Part shown: positions 45,647 through 52,971 of the stretch, one piece after another
How positions within the stretch are numbered: position 1 is the stretch's first letter
How the letters are laid out: each line of letters begins with the position of its first letter
Assembly: GCF_036059255.1 (NCBI RefSeq)
Contig: NZ_CP107947.1
Location: 2,976,001 to 3,040,000 of the forward strand
Reading direction: 5' to 3'
Source of the DNA: Micromonospora sp. NBC_00389
Lineage (GTDB): Bacteria > Actinomycetota > Actinomycetes > Mycobacteriales > Micromonosporaceae
DNA length: 64,000 nt
The notes under the pieces: generated by a model
Told to the model about the DNA's origin: nothing
The model's input: only the letters and a program-made list of their open reading frames with translations
Databases searched by the model: none
Made by a program: the position numbers and the translations under genes

Positions 45647-46513
45647 GTGCAGACGCTTGACGAGGACGGCACCGTCGATCCGTGGCGCCGACGGGCCCGG
45701 CGCACCCGCCGGCAGATGCCCCTCTGGCAGGAGCTGCCGCTGCTGCTGGTCGTCGCGTTCTGCCTCGCGGTGCTGATCCGCACCTTCCTGCTCCAGGCGT
45801 TCTTCATTCCGTCCGGCTCGATGGAGGACACCCTCCTGATCGGGGACCGGGTGCTGGTCAACAAGGTCGTCTACGACGTCCGCGACCCGGTGCGCGGCGA
45901 GGTGGTCGTCTTCCGGGGCACCGACCGCTGGGCGCCGCAGGTCGACGAGCAGCCCGAGCCGGGCTTCGCCGGCAAGCTCACCCGGACAGTCGGCGACCTG
46001 GTCGGGGTGAGCCGCCCCGGTGAAAAGGACTTCATCAAGCGGGTGATCGGCCTGCCCGGCGACCGGATCAAGTGCTGCGACAGCCAGGGCCGGGTCACCG
46101 TCAACGGCACCCCGCTCGACGAGCCGTACGTGCTGCGGGACTCCCCGCTGGACCTGCCACCTAACCCGGGGGAGTGCCGCTCCCGGCGCTTCGACGAGGT
46201 GGTCGTACCGCCCGGCCAGATCTTCGTGATGGGCGACCACCGGGAGGTCTCCCAGGACGCGCGCTGCCAGGGCCCGGTGCCGATCGACAACGTGGTGGGC
46301 CGGGCCTTCATGGTGGTCTGGCCGTCCTCCCGGTGGAACGCGCTGTCGGTGCCGTCGACGTTCGACGACGTGGCCGGGCCGCGCGCCGCGTCCTCCGGGG
46401 CGCCCCCGGTCCGACCGACTCCGCAGGGCGGTGTGCTGCTGCTTCTTCCGTTGGTAGCCGCTCTGCGGGGTTCTCGCGCGTTCCGGACGGTGCCGTCCAG
46501 TCCGGCAACGTAG
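45647..46513 (+). CDS. lepB: Type I signal peptidase (first of two)
   Basis: About 288 residues. A basic N-terminus (WRRRARRTRRQ) is followed by one membrane helix (LLLVVAFCLAVLIRTFLLQAFFI). The S26 domain has catalytic Ser in IPSGSMEDTLLIGDRVLVNK and catalytic Lys in FIKRVIGLPGD; box E is MGDHREVSQDAR. It cuts signal peptides from exported proteins. After the domain a Pro-rich linker and a second hydrophobic segment (GGVLLLLPLVAAL) follow, possibly another membrane span. GTG 45647 is chosen for the GGGGAG Shine-Dalgarno; GTG 45644 is as likely. A paralogue follows 10 bp later. Confidence 0.93.
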   Translation: MQTLDEDGTVDPWRRRARRTRRQMPLWQELPLLLVVAFCLAVLIRTFLLQAFFIPSGSMEDTLLIGDRVLVNKVVYDVRDPVRGEVVVFRGTDRWAPQVDEQPEPGFAGKLTRTVGDLVGVSRPGEKDFIKRVIGLPGDRIKCCDSQGRVTVNGTPLDEPYVLRDSPLDLPPNPGECRSRRFDEVVVPPGQIFVMGDHREVSQDARCQGPVPIDNVVGRAFMVVWPSSRWNALSVPSTFDDVAGPRAASSGAPPVRPTPQGGVLLLLPLVAALRGSRAFRTVPSSPAT

Positions 46514-46516
46514 GCT
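46511..46516 (+). promoter_or_regulatory. -10 element of leaderless second lepB
   Basis: TAGGCT, 7 nt before GTG 46524; it overlaps the TAG stop of the first lepB. Confidence 0.5.
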
Positions 46517-46523
46517 CCTTGGC

Positions 46524-47159
46524 GTGATTGACGAGCAGACCGACAAGCCCCGCAGCTCCTTCTGGAAGGAGCTGCCGATCCTGCTGGGTGTGGCGATCCT
46601 GGTCGCGGTGCTGGTCCGCGCCTTCGTGCTGCAGACCTTCTTCATCCCCTCCCCGTCCATGGAGAACACGCTCAAGATCGATGACCGGGTGCTGGTCAAC
46701 AAGCTGGTCTATGACTTCCGGTCACCGCACCGCGGTGAGGTGATCGTGTTCAAGGCGCCCACCGAGTGGAGCGGCAACCCCGACGGTGAGGACTTCATCA
46801 AGCGGGTGATCGGCGTCGGCGGCGACCACGTGGTCTGCTGCGACCCGCAGGAGCGGCTGGTGATCAACGGCAAGGCGCTCGACGAGCCGTACATCTTCTC
46901 GATGGACGGGGTCCGCGACAAGCCGGCCGACCAGGAGTTCGACATCACCGTGCCGAAGGGGCGGCTGTGGGTGATGGGCGACCACCGCTCGGCCTCGGGC
47001 GACTCGCTGGAGCACTGGCAGCAGTCCGGGCAGAACATCACCGATGCCACCATCCCCGAGGACGAGGTGGTCGGGCGGGCGTTCACCGTCTTCTGGCCGG
47101 TCAACCGGGCCACCTGGCTGACCGTGCCGGAGCAGTTCGAGGGCATCCCGAAGCCGTAG
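46524..47159 (+). CDS. lepB: Type I signal peptidase (second of two)
   Basis: 211 residues, the compact form. Membrane helix LPILLGVAILVAVLVRAFVLQTFFI; catalytic Ser in IPSPSMENTLKIDDRVLVNKLVYDF; catalytic Lys in FIKRVIGVGGD; box E WVMGDHRSASGDS. It lacks the extra C-terminal hydrophobic segment of its neighbour. The GTG lies 7 nt after TAGGCT, so it has its own leaderless transcript besides any read-through. Multiple signal peptidases in tandem are known in Streptomyces (sipW-Z); division of substrates between the two is likely. Confidence 0.95.
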   Translation: MIDEQTDKPRSSFWKELPILLGVAILVAVLVRAFVLQTFFIPSPSMENTLKIDDRVLVNKLVYDFRSPHRGEVIVFKAPTEWSGNPDGEDFIKRVIGVGGDHVVCCDPQERLVINGKALDEPYIFSMDGVRDKPADQEFDITVPKGRLWVMGDHRSASGDSLEHWQQSGQNITDATIPEDEVVGRAFTVFWPVNRATWLTVPEQFEGIPKP

Positions 47160-47207
47160 GCCGACCGGGGCGTGGGCGATCCGCCGTCGGTCTGGCAGGC
47201 TGGGGCG

Positions 47208-47696
47208 GTGACCGTCTACACCCCTCGACGCGCGGCCCGCGTGCTGCTCGTCGACGCGGCCGGCCGGGTCCTGCTCTTCCACGGCTTCGACCCGGCCCGC
47301 CCCGGGCACCGCTACTGGTTCACGCCGGGCGGCGGGCTGGATCCGGCGGAGTCGCCCGCGACCGGCGCGGCCCGGGAGTTGGCCGAGGAGACCGGGTTGC
47401 GGCTCGACCCCGCCGAGTTGGGCGAGCCGGTCTGGTCCGACACCACCGAGTTTCCGTTCGACGGCAGGTGGTACCGCCAGCAGCAGGACTTCTTCCTGCT
47501 CCGGGTGCCGTCATGGCAGGTGGACACCGCGGGCTTCGACGACATCGAGCAGCGCAGCATCGCCGGTCACCGGTGGTGGCCGCCGGCCGAACTGGCGGCC
47601 AGCGGTGAGCGGTACTACCCGGCCGAGCTGCCAGCCCTGCTGACGCGGCTCCTGCGCCCAACCGCCGACGCCGGCCGGGACGAGGCGTCGTGCTGA
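47208..47696 (+). CDS. NUDIX hydrolase
   Basis: 162 residues with a full Nudix box GGGLDPAESPATGAARELAEETGL (GX5EX7REUXEEXGU). Nudix enzymes split nucleoside-diphosphate-linked compounds; the substrate is not clear. GTG 47208 is preferred over GTG 47172: CAGGCT sits 6 nt upstream (leaderless) and the family begins at TPRRAARVLLVD. The stop overlaps rnhB by 7 nt. NUDIX between lepB and rnhB is recurrent in this family of genomes. Confidence 0.92.
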   Translation: MTVYTPRRAARVLLVDAAGRVLLFHGFDPARPGHRYWFTPGGGLDPAESPATGAARELAEETGLRLDPAELGEPVWSDTTEFPFDGRWYRQQQDFFLLRVPSWQVDTAGFDDIEQRSIAGHRWWPPAELAASGERYYPAELPALLTRLLRPTADAGRDEASC

Positions 47697-48502
47697 CCCC
47701 ACCGCGCACCGTCGTGCGCCGGGAGGCCGGGCTGTACGCCTTGGAGCGGGCGCTGCAACGGCGCGGCTTCCGGCAGGTGGCCGGGGCCGACGAGGCCGGC
47801 CGAGGCGCGTGCGCCGGTCCACTGGTCGCCGCCGCGGCGATCCTCCCCGAGGGGCGGCGCGGCGAGATCGACGAGCTGGCCGACTCCAAGCTGCTGACCC
47901 CGGCCAGCCGGGAGCGGGTGTACGCGGAAGTCGTGGACCGCGCACTGGCGTACGCCGTGGTGGTCATTCCGGCCGAGGAGGTCGACTCCCGGGGTCTGCA
48001 CGTGTGCAACCTGGCCGCGATGCGCCGGGCGCTCGCCTCGCTCACCACCAGGCCGGAGTACGTGCTGACCGACGGCTTCGGCGTGGACGGCCTGGGCGTG
48101 CCGGGGCTGGCGGTGTGGAAGGGCGACCGGGTGGCCGCCTGCGTGGCGGCGGCCAGCGTGCTCGCCAAGGTCACCCGGGATCGGATCATGGTGGAGCTGG
48201 ACGGGGTGTTCCCGGCGTACGGCTTCGCCGAGCACAAGGGCTACATCACCCCGGAGCACACCGCGGCGCTGCGCGAGCACGGGCCGTGCCGGGAGCACCG
48301 GTTCTCGTACATCAATGTCGCCGCGATCTCCGGCCGTGACGGCCGGCCGCCGCGCGCCCGTCGGCCCGTCGGTCCCGGCGCGGACGAGCCGATGGAGCGC
48401 TCCTGGGCGTCAGGGGGTACCGTCGGCGTGGCGTTGGGCGAGCAGCCTCAGCCTCCGGCGCCGGTGGGGGAAGATGTGGTCATGGAAGGCGGAGTGCGAT
48501 GA
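47690..48502 (+). CDS. rnhB: Ribonuclease HII
   Basis: 270 residues. It removes RNA from RNA-DNA hybrids and misincorporated ribonucleotides. Catalytic acidic residues sit in VAGADEAGRGACAGPLVAAA and LTDGFGV; ELADSKLLTPASRERV and ASVLAKVTRDRIM are typical. The core ends at about 215; the last 55 residues are a Pro/Gly/Arg-rich tail. The GTG start overlaps the NUDIX gene by 7 nt and the stop overlaps DUF2469 by 4 nt (ATGA). Confidence 0.96.
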   Translation: MLTPPRTVVRREAGLYALERALQRRGFRQVAGADEAGRGACAGPLVAAAAILPEGRRGEIDELADSKLLTPASRERVYAEVVDRALAYAVVVIPAEEVDSRGLHVCNLAAMRRALASLTTRPEYVLTDGFGVDGLGVPGLAVWKGDRVAACVAAASVLAKVTRDRIMVELDGVFPAYGFAEHKGYITPEHTAALREHGPCREHRFSYINVAAISGRDGRPPRARRPVGPGADEPMERSWASGGTVGVALGEQPQPPAPVGEDVVMEGGVR

Positions 48503-48822
48503 GCGCGGAAGATCTCGAGAAGTACGAGACCGAGATGGAGCTGCAGCTCTACCGGGAGTACCGCGACATTGTCCGCCAGTTCTCCTACGTGGTGGAGACG
48601 GAACGCCGGTTCTACCTGGCCAACCAGGTCGACCTGCACGTGCGCAACTCCGACGGCGAGGTCTACTTCGAGGTCGAGATGCACGACGCCTGGGTGTGGG
48701 ACATGTACCGTCCTGCCCGCTTCGTGAAGAACGTCCGGGTGATGACCTTCAAAGACGTCAACGTCGAGGAGCTGGAGAAGCCCGACATCTCGCTGCCCGC
48801 CGACTCCGGCTTCGGCGGCTGA
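48499..48822 (+). CDS. DUF2469 protein
   Basis: 107 residues, very well conserved in actinobacteria and always next to rnhB (Rv2901c in M. tuberculosis by memory). It starts MSAEDLEKYETEMELQLYREYRDIVRQFSYVVETERRFYLAN and has a beta-rich second half (VYFEVEMHDAWVWDMYRPARFVKNVRVMTFKDVNVEEL). The function is unknown. It overlaps the rnhB stop as ATGA. It is the last gene before the rearranged block. Confidence 0.94.
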   Translation: MSAEDLEKYETEMELQLYREYRDIVRQFSYVVETERRFYLANQVDLHVRNSDGEVYFEVEMHDAWVWDMYRPARFVKNVRVMTFKDVNVEELEKPDISLPADSGFGG

Positions 48823-48846
48823 CCGCGCCCGTCCCGCCCGGGCGTA

Positions 48847-48867
48847 CCACGGGCCCCCCACCCGTGG
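48847..48867. terminator. Hairpin between DUF2469 and the sulfite-oxidase-like gene
   Basis: CCACGGG / CCCGTGG, 7 bp with a 7-nt C-rich loop, between convergent genes. Confidence 0.6.
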
Positions 48868-48885
48868 CATAGCCCTCGCGACCGG

Positions 48886-50064
48886 TCACTCGGCCGGCAC
48901 CACGACCTCGACCCGCTGCACCAGGTTGTTGGCGAAGCCACCACGATTCCACGGCTGCTCGACCGGCTGGGTCCGCCCGGACGCGTCGGTCGCCCGCGCG
49001 CCGAGCACGTACCGGCCCGGCGTCGCGGTCCACTCGTGGCGCCACCGTCGCCAGGCGAAATCCCCGCCCTCCGCCGGGTCCAGCTCGGCCGGTACCCAAC
49101 TCGCCCCGCCGTCGGTGGTCACCTCCACCGCGACCACCGGCGCGTGCCCCGACCAGGCCCGACCGTCCAGAGTGCACGGTCCCGCCCGAAGCACCCGGCG
49201 GCGGGACATGAAGTCGGGGAAGCCGGGCGGGCGGACCAGCGCGCGCGGCTCGATCCTGGTGACCGGCATTCCCGGATCGTCGGCGTCACGGCGCACCCGG
49301 TAGGCCACCGCGTTCTGGTAGCCCTCGAACGGCTCGGTCCGGACGTCGATCGAGTGAACCCACTTCACGTGCGCCATGCCGTACCAGCCCGGCACGATCA
49401 GCCGCAGCGGCGCGCCGTGCTGCGGCAGCAGGGGAGACCCGTTCATCTCGTACGCCAGCAGCACCTCCTCACGCAGCGCGTCGGCGACCGGCAGCGCCCG
49501 CTGGTAGTCCTGCTCCACCCCGCGCTCGACGCCGTGATCGGCGCCCGTGAAGACCACGTCGACCGCGTCCGGACCGAGACCCGCCTCGCGCAGCAGCGGC
49601 GCCAGCGGGGTGCCGGTCCACTCGGCGTTGCCGACCGCCTCGACCAGCCAGGGCTGGCTGACCGGCCGGGGGTGCAGCAAAGCCCGACCGTTGCCGGCGC
49701 ACTCCAGCGTGACCTGGTGGGTGACCCGGGGCCGCTCGCGCAACTCGGCCAGGGTGACGGTCAGCGGCCGGTCCACCGCACCGCCGACGGTCAGCGCGTG
49801 CGTGTCCGGGTCCAGTTCCGGGATGTCGTAGTGGATGAGCAGGTAGTGCAGCCCGGCCGGGGTGACGTCGTAGCGCAGCGCCTCCAACGGGATGCCGTGG
49901 TTGCGGGCCGCGAGCTGCAACTCCTCGGCACTGATCGCCTCGTCCGCCTCGGCCAGCCGGGACGGGCCGCTCACGTCGGCCACCGTGGGCGCGCCGACGG
50001 CCCCGGGGTACGGCGTGCTGTCGTCCTTGCCCGGCCCCGACTTCCGGTCATCGACAACGGTCAT
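48886..50064 (-). CDS. Sulfite oxidase-family molybdopterin oxidoreductase
   Basis: 392 residues. The molybdopterin domain has the Mo-ligating Cys in VTLECAGNGRALL, followed by TGADHGVERG and LPLVADALREEVLLAYEMNGSPL-like LAYEMNGSPLLPQHGAPLRLIVPGWYGMAHVKWV. The C-terminal Mo-co dimerisation domain is Ig-like (VVAVEVTTDGGASW, RHEWTATPGRYVLGARATDASG). It has no heme domain and no Tat signal, so it is a cytosolic enzyme of the sulfite oxidase/YedY superfamily; the substrate is open. The start has GGGGAGG. It is in the accessory block with no related neighbours. Confidence 0.9.
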   Translation of the reverse strand: MTVVDDRKSGPGKDDSTPYPGAVGAPTVADVSGPSRLAEADEAISAEELQLAARNHGIPLEALRYDVTPAGLHYLLIHYDIPELDPDTHALTVGGAVDRPLTVTLAELRERPRVTHQVTLECAGNGRALLHPRPVSQPWLVEAVGNAEWTGTPLAPLLREAGLGPDAVDVVFTGADHGVERGVEQDYQRALPVADALREEVLLAYEMNGSPLLPQHGAPLRLIVPGWYGMAHVKWVHSIDVRTEPFEGYQNAVAYRVRRDADDPGMPVTRIEPRALVRPPGFPDFMSRRRVLRAGPCTLDGRAWSGHAPVVAVEVTTDGGASWVPAELDPAEGGDFAWRRWRHEWTATPGRYVLGARATDASGRTQPVEQPWNRGGFANNLVQRVEVVVPAE

Positions 50065-50243
50065 GTGGGCCTCCCCGGTCCGTGCGGCGGCGCTGCATCG
50101 CGCTCGCGGCCCAGCCTAGGCCCTCCGCGAAGGTCCCAGCACTGCCCCGTGCGCGGCCTCCCCGAGCGGCGGGAGTTGCCGGCAGCGGGGCCGGCCGGTC
50201 GGGTGACGGGAGCGGCAGATTGGCGGGTCTGCGGCGTGGTGGG

Positions 50244-50876
50244 TCAGCGGGGGAGGAAGTGGAACATCGTCACTCCGGACGGCAGCGGCCGGGGACGGCC
50301 GAGCTGGCGGTGCACGCCGACGCCGACCCCGTCCGCCGGGGTACCGACCGCGACCGGGGCGAAACCCTCCTGCACGAACCAGTCACAGATGGTGGGCACC
50401 AGATCGGGCTCACGCCGATGCCGCGTCCAGATCACCGTGCCGCCACTCGCGCAGAGTGCGGCGCTGTGCCCGATGGTGGCCCGGACGTCGGCGTCCGAGA
50501 CGTTGCCGAACACCCCGCAGAGCAGCACCAGGTCGGCCGGGGCCAGATCGGCGTACGCGTCGGTCACCGCCGCGTCGCCGACCACCACCTGCACGCCGGT
50601 GAGACCTGCCGCCTCGGCGCCGGCCACGGCCACCGCGGCGTTGCGCGGGTCCAGCTCGACCAAACGGGCGGTCACGTCGTCGCGGCGGGGGTGCGTCGCG
50701 AGGACCGGGGTGAGGTCCCGACCCTGGCCAGCGCAGGCGCTGACCACCCGCAGCGGCCCGGCCGGCGCCCGGTCCAGGGCAGCCCGGACCTGACCCCGCA
50801 CCTCGGCCAGCCGGGCGGCCAGCGCCGAACCCGGCTGGTCGTAGTCGCTGTGCCAGGCGAGCCAGTCCCGGTTCAT
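50244..50876 (-). CDS. Class I SAM-dependent methyltransferase-like protein
   Basis: 210 residues. Rossmann SAM-binding motif VVSACAGQGRDLTPVL, acidic loop VELDPRN, and VVVGDAAVTDAYADLAPADLVLLCGVFGN. The usual GxGxG is ACAGQGRD. The acceptor is unknown. The ATG at 50876 lies 6 nt after TAGGCT (leaderless). It stands alone between the oxidoreductase and the M23-like gene. Confidence 0.83.
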   Translation of the reverse strand: MNRDWLAWHSDYDQPGSALAARLAEVRGQVRAALDRAPAGPLRVVSACAGQGRDLTPVLATHPRRDDVTARLVELDPRNAAVAVAGAEAAGLTGVQVVVGDAAVTDAYADLAPADLVLLCGVFGNVSDADVRATIGHSAALCASGGTVIWTRHRREPDLVPTICDWFVQEGFAPVAVGTPADGVGVGVHRQLGRPRPLPSGVTMFHFLPR

Positions 50877-50882
50877 CCGCCC

Positions 50883-50888
50883 AGCCTA
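50883..50888 (-). promoter_or_regulatory. -10 element of the leaderless methyltransferase gene
   Basis: TAGGCT on the minus strand, 6 nt before the ATG. Confidence 0.5.
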
Positions 50889-51018
50889 TGGAGCCTCGGG
50901 CGGCTCTGACATAGCAGATCGTTGACGGCTCCGGGTGGTCGTCCACAGCACCGCCGGTCATCCACAGCTCGGCCGCCCGAGGTGGTGGGCGACCCGGGCC
51001 CGGTCGGAGGCTGCCGTC

Positions 51019-51150
51019 ATGCGACCGCCACCCGCCCCGCGTACCGGCTCGATCCGCCGCACCGTGCTGCTCTGCGCCGCCTTTCCACTCGCGCTCACCA
51101 TCCAGCTCTGCTGCCTCGCGGTGCTGGTCGCGGGCTGTGCCCGGTCGTCC
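51019..51150 (+). pseudogene. Out-of-frame lipoprotein signal of the M23-like gene
   Basis: From ATG 51019 the frame reads a basic N-terminus (RTGSIRR), a hydrophobic core (TVLLCAAFPLALTIQLCCL) and a lipobox LVAGC. It then runs into Arg/Gly-rich nonsense, while the M23 domain continues one frame over. One extra base between about 51125 and 51160 would explain this. Confidence 0.5.
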
Positions 51151-51826
51151 ACCGGCTCCGGTCGTGCCGGTCGCGGTGGTGGCGTCCGTCCCGGCCGACG
51201 CCGGGCCGGGGCGGTTCCCTTGGCCGGTCGACGGGCCGCCCCGCCCGGTGCGCCGGTTCGACCCGCCGCCCCGGCCGTGGCTGGCCGGGCAGCGGGGGGT
51301 GGACCTTGCCGCCCCGCCGGGGGCGGTGGTCCGCAGCGCCGGGCCGGGCACCGTGCTCTTCGCGGGCCTGGTGGCCGGTCGACCGGTGGTCACCGTCGGG
51401 CACGCCGGCGGGCTGCGGACCACCCACGAGCCGGTGCGCCCGGCGGTACGCCCCGGCCAGCCGGTCACCGCCGGTGCGCCACTGGGCGAGCTGCTGCCCG
51501 GGCATCCGGGCTGCCCGGCCGTGGTCTGCCTGCACTGGGGGCTGCGCCGAGGCGCGCAATATCTCGACCCGCTGGCCCTGCTCGGCCTCGGACCGATCCG
51601 ACTGCTCCCTCTCAGAGGGGTCAGCGCTGGGCGAGCAGCGCCGGCAGCCGCACGGCCAACCGTTCGTACTCGTCGGCGGTGTTGTAGACCTGACCGGCGA
51701 GCCGCAGCCACCCCCGCCCGTTCCAGTTCGTCACCGCCACCTCGGCAGCCAGCCGCTCGCCGATCCGTGTCTGCAGCGCCCGCGCCGCGTCGATGGTGGT
51801 GGCCGTGCCAGCTGGCAGCGGAATGA
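51137..51826 (+). CDS. M23/LytM-like protein, probably degraded
   Basis: The LytM fold is clear: FPWPVDGPPRPVRRFDPP, RGVDLAAPPGAVVRSAGPGTVLFAG, VTVGHAGGLRTTHEPVRPAV and CLHWGLRRGAQYLDPLALLGLG. Zinc ligands are missing: the first His is Gln (GQRGVD) and the HxH motif is CLH, so it should not be an active endopeptidase as read. The GTG at 51137 has no Shine-Dalgarno, and a signal peptide lies in the frame beside it. The normal end (LLPL) is passed without a stop, and the frame runs 206 nt into the opposite-strand aminotransferase gene. The domain is certain; functionality is doubtful. Confidence 0.6.
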   Translation: MPGRPPAPVVPVAVVASVPADAGPGRFPWPVDGPPRPVRRFDPPPRPWLAGQRGVDLAAPPGAVVRSAGPGTVLFAGLVAGRPVVTVGHAGGLRTTHEPVRPAVRPGQPVTAGAPLGELLPGHPGCPAVVCLHWGLRRGAQYLDPLALLGLGPIRLLPLRGVSAGRAAPAAARPTVRTRRRCCRPDRRAAATPARSSSSPPPRQPAARRSVSAAPAPRRWWWPCQLAAE

Positions 51827-52802
51827 GACGCAGAGCAACCCCCGGTCCACCCGGGTCGGGCAGGCGGGCGGGGGACACCCCCAGCGCGTCGCCCACCACC
51901 CGCTGGCCGTACGCGGCGAGCGCGGCGTTGTGCGCCCGCACCCGGTCGACGCCGAGACTGCGCAACGTGAACAGGCCCGCCGGGGCGGCCAGCCAGGAGG
52001 TGTAGTCGAGGGTGCCCTGCCACTCGATCCGGGCCGGGAAGCCGGAGTCCTGCTCCCAGGAGACCACCAGCGGCTCGATCCGGTCCCGCCACGTCTCGGC
52101 CACCGCCAGCAGGGCGGTCCCGCGGGGGGCGTACCCCCACTTGTGCAGGTTGCCCGCCCAGAAGTCGGCACCGATGCTGCTCACCGGGGTCGGCAGCATG
52201 CCCGGCGCGTGCGCGGCGTCCACCAGGACCGGCACGCCGTGTTCCCGGGCCACCCCGACGATGGCGGCGGTCGGGAAGAGCTTGGCGGTGGCCGAGGTGA
52301 GCTGATCGACGACGAGCAGCCGGGTCCGCCCTGGGCGCAGGCCGGCACGGATGGTCTGCACCACCTGCTCGTCGGTGGCCGCCAGCGGGACCGGCAGGAC
52401 CCGGCTGACCGCTCCAGTCCGGCGGCACTCCCGCTGGATGGCCAGGCTCACCGCCCCGTACCCGTGGTCGGTGCTGAGCACCTCGTCACCGGGTTGCAGG
52501 CCCAGCGAGTGGAGCACCACGGCGACGCCGGTGGTGGTGTTGCCGACCAGGGCGCTGCCATCCGGGTCGGCACCCAGGAACCCGGCGAGGTGCCGGCGGG
52601 TGTGCGCGATCCGATCGACCAGCCCCTGGGTGAAGAAGCGCAGCGGGTTGCTCTCCATCTCGTCGCGCAGGCGCTGCTGGGCGCGCTGCACGCCGATCGG
52701 CACCGCCCCGAACGAGCCGTGGTTGAGATGGCTGACCGCCGGGTCGAGGGCGAACAGCAGGCGGGCGCCCGGGATCGGCTCGGGGGGTTGCGGGACGCTC
52801 AC
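51621..52802 (-). CDS. Class V PLP-dependent aminotransferase (isopenicillin N epimerase-like)
   Basis: 393 residues of the fold-type I, class V family. Marks: LNHGSFGAVP at the start, NTTTGVAVVLHSLGL, LLVVDQLTSATAKLFP, VPVLVDAAHAPGMLP and the PLP-lysine in NLHKWGYAPRG. The closest named relatives are isopenicillin-N epimerase, EgtE and cysteine desulfurase-like proteins; no egtABCD genes are near, so ergothioneine is not supported. The GTG start lies 6 nt after TACGCT (leaderless). Its 3' end overlaps the tail of the M23-like gene. Confidence 0.87.
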   Translation of the reverse strand: MSVPQPPEPIPGARLLFALDPAVSHLNHGSFGAVPIGVQRAQQRLRDEMESNPLRFFTQGLVDRIAHTRRHLAGFLGADPDGSALVGNTTTGVAVVLHSLGLQPGDEVLSTDHGYGAVSLAIQRECRRTGAVSRVLPVPLAATDEQVVQTIRAGLRPGRTRLLVVDQLTSATAKLFPTAAIVGVAREHGVPVLVDAAHAPGMLPTPVSSIGADFWAGNLHKWGYAPRGTALLAVAETWRDRIEPLVVSWEQDSGFPARIEWQGTLDYTSWLAAPAGLFTLRSLGVDRVRAHNAALAAYGQRVVGDALGVSPARLPDPGGPGVALRLIPLPAGTATTIDAARALQTRIGERLAAEVAVTNWNGRGWLRLAGQVYNTADEYERLAVRLPALLAQR

Positions 52803-52808
52803 CCGATG

Positions 52809-52814
52809 AGCGTA
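52809..52814 (-). promoter_or_regulatory. -10 element of the leaderless aminotransferase gene
   Basis: TACGCT on the minus strand, 6 nt before the GTG. Confidence 0.45.
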
Positions 52815-52971
52815 ACCGCCGGTCGATCATCACCGAGCGGTTCGCCAACCAGGCAGGGCCGGCGCCGATCGGCCGTGGCTCGGTTGGCTGCCCGTCGCTG
52901 GCTGCGGCCGCTGGTGGCGTTCGCTGTTGCATCTGCCGGGCTGCGTCCATGCGGAGCCGGCCCGCCCGGGG

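Noticed and set aside
50410..52428. 672-codon minus-strand frame across the methyltransferase, M23 and aminotransferase genes
   Set aside because: No domain is recognisable, and it conflicts with three better-supported genes in other frames.
51621..52802. EgtE (ergothioneine synthesis) for the class V aminotransferase
   Set aside because: No egtA-D genes are nearby and EgtE cannot be told from isopenicillin-N-epimerase-like relatives by these motifs alone.
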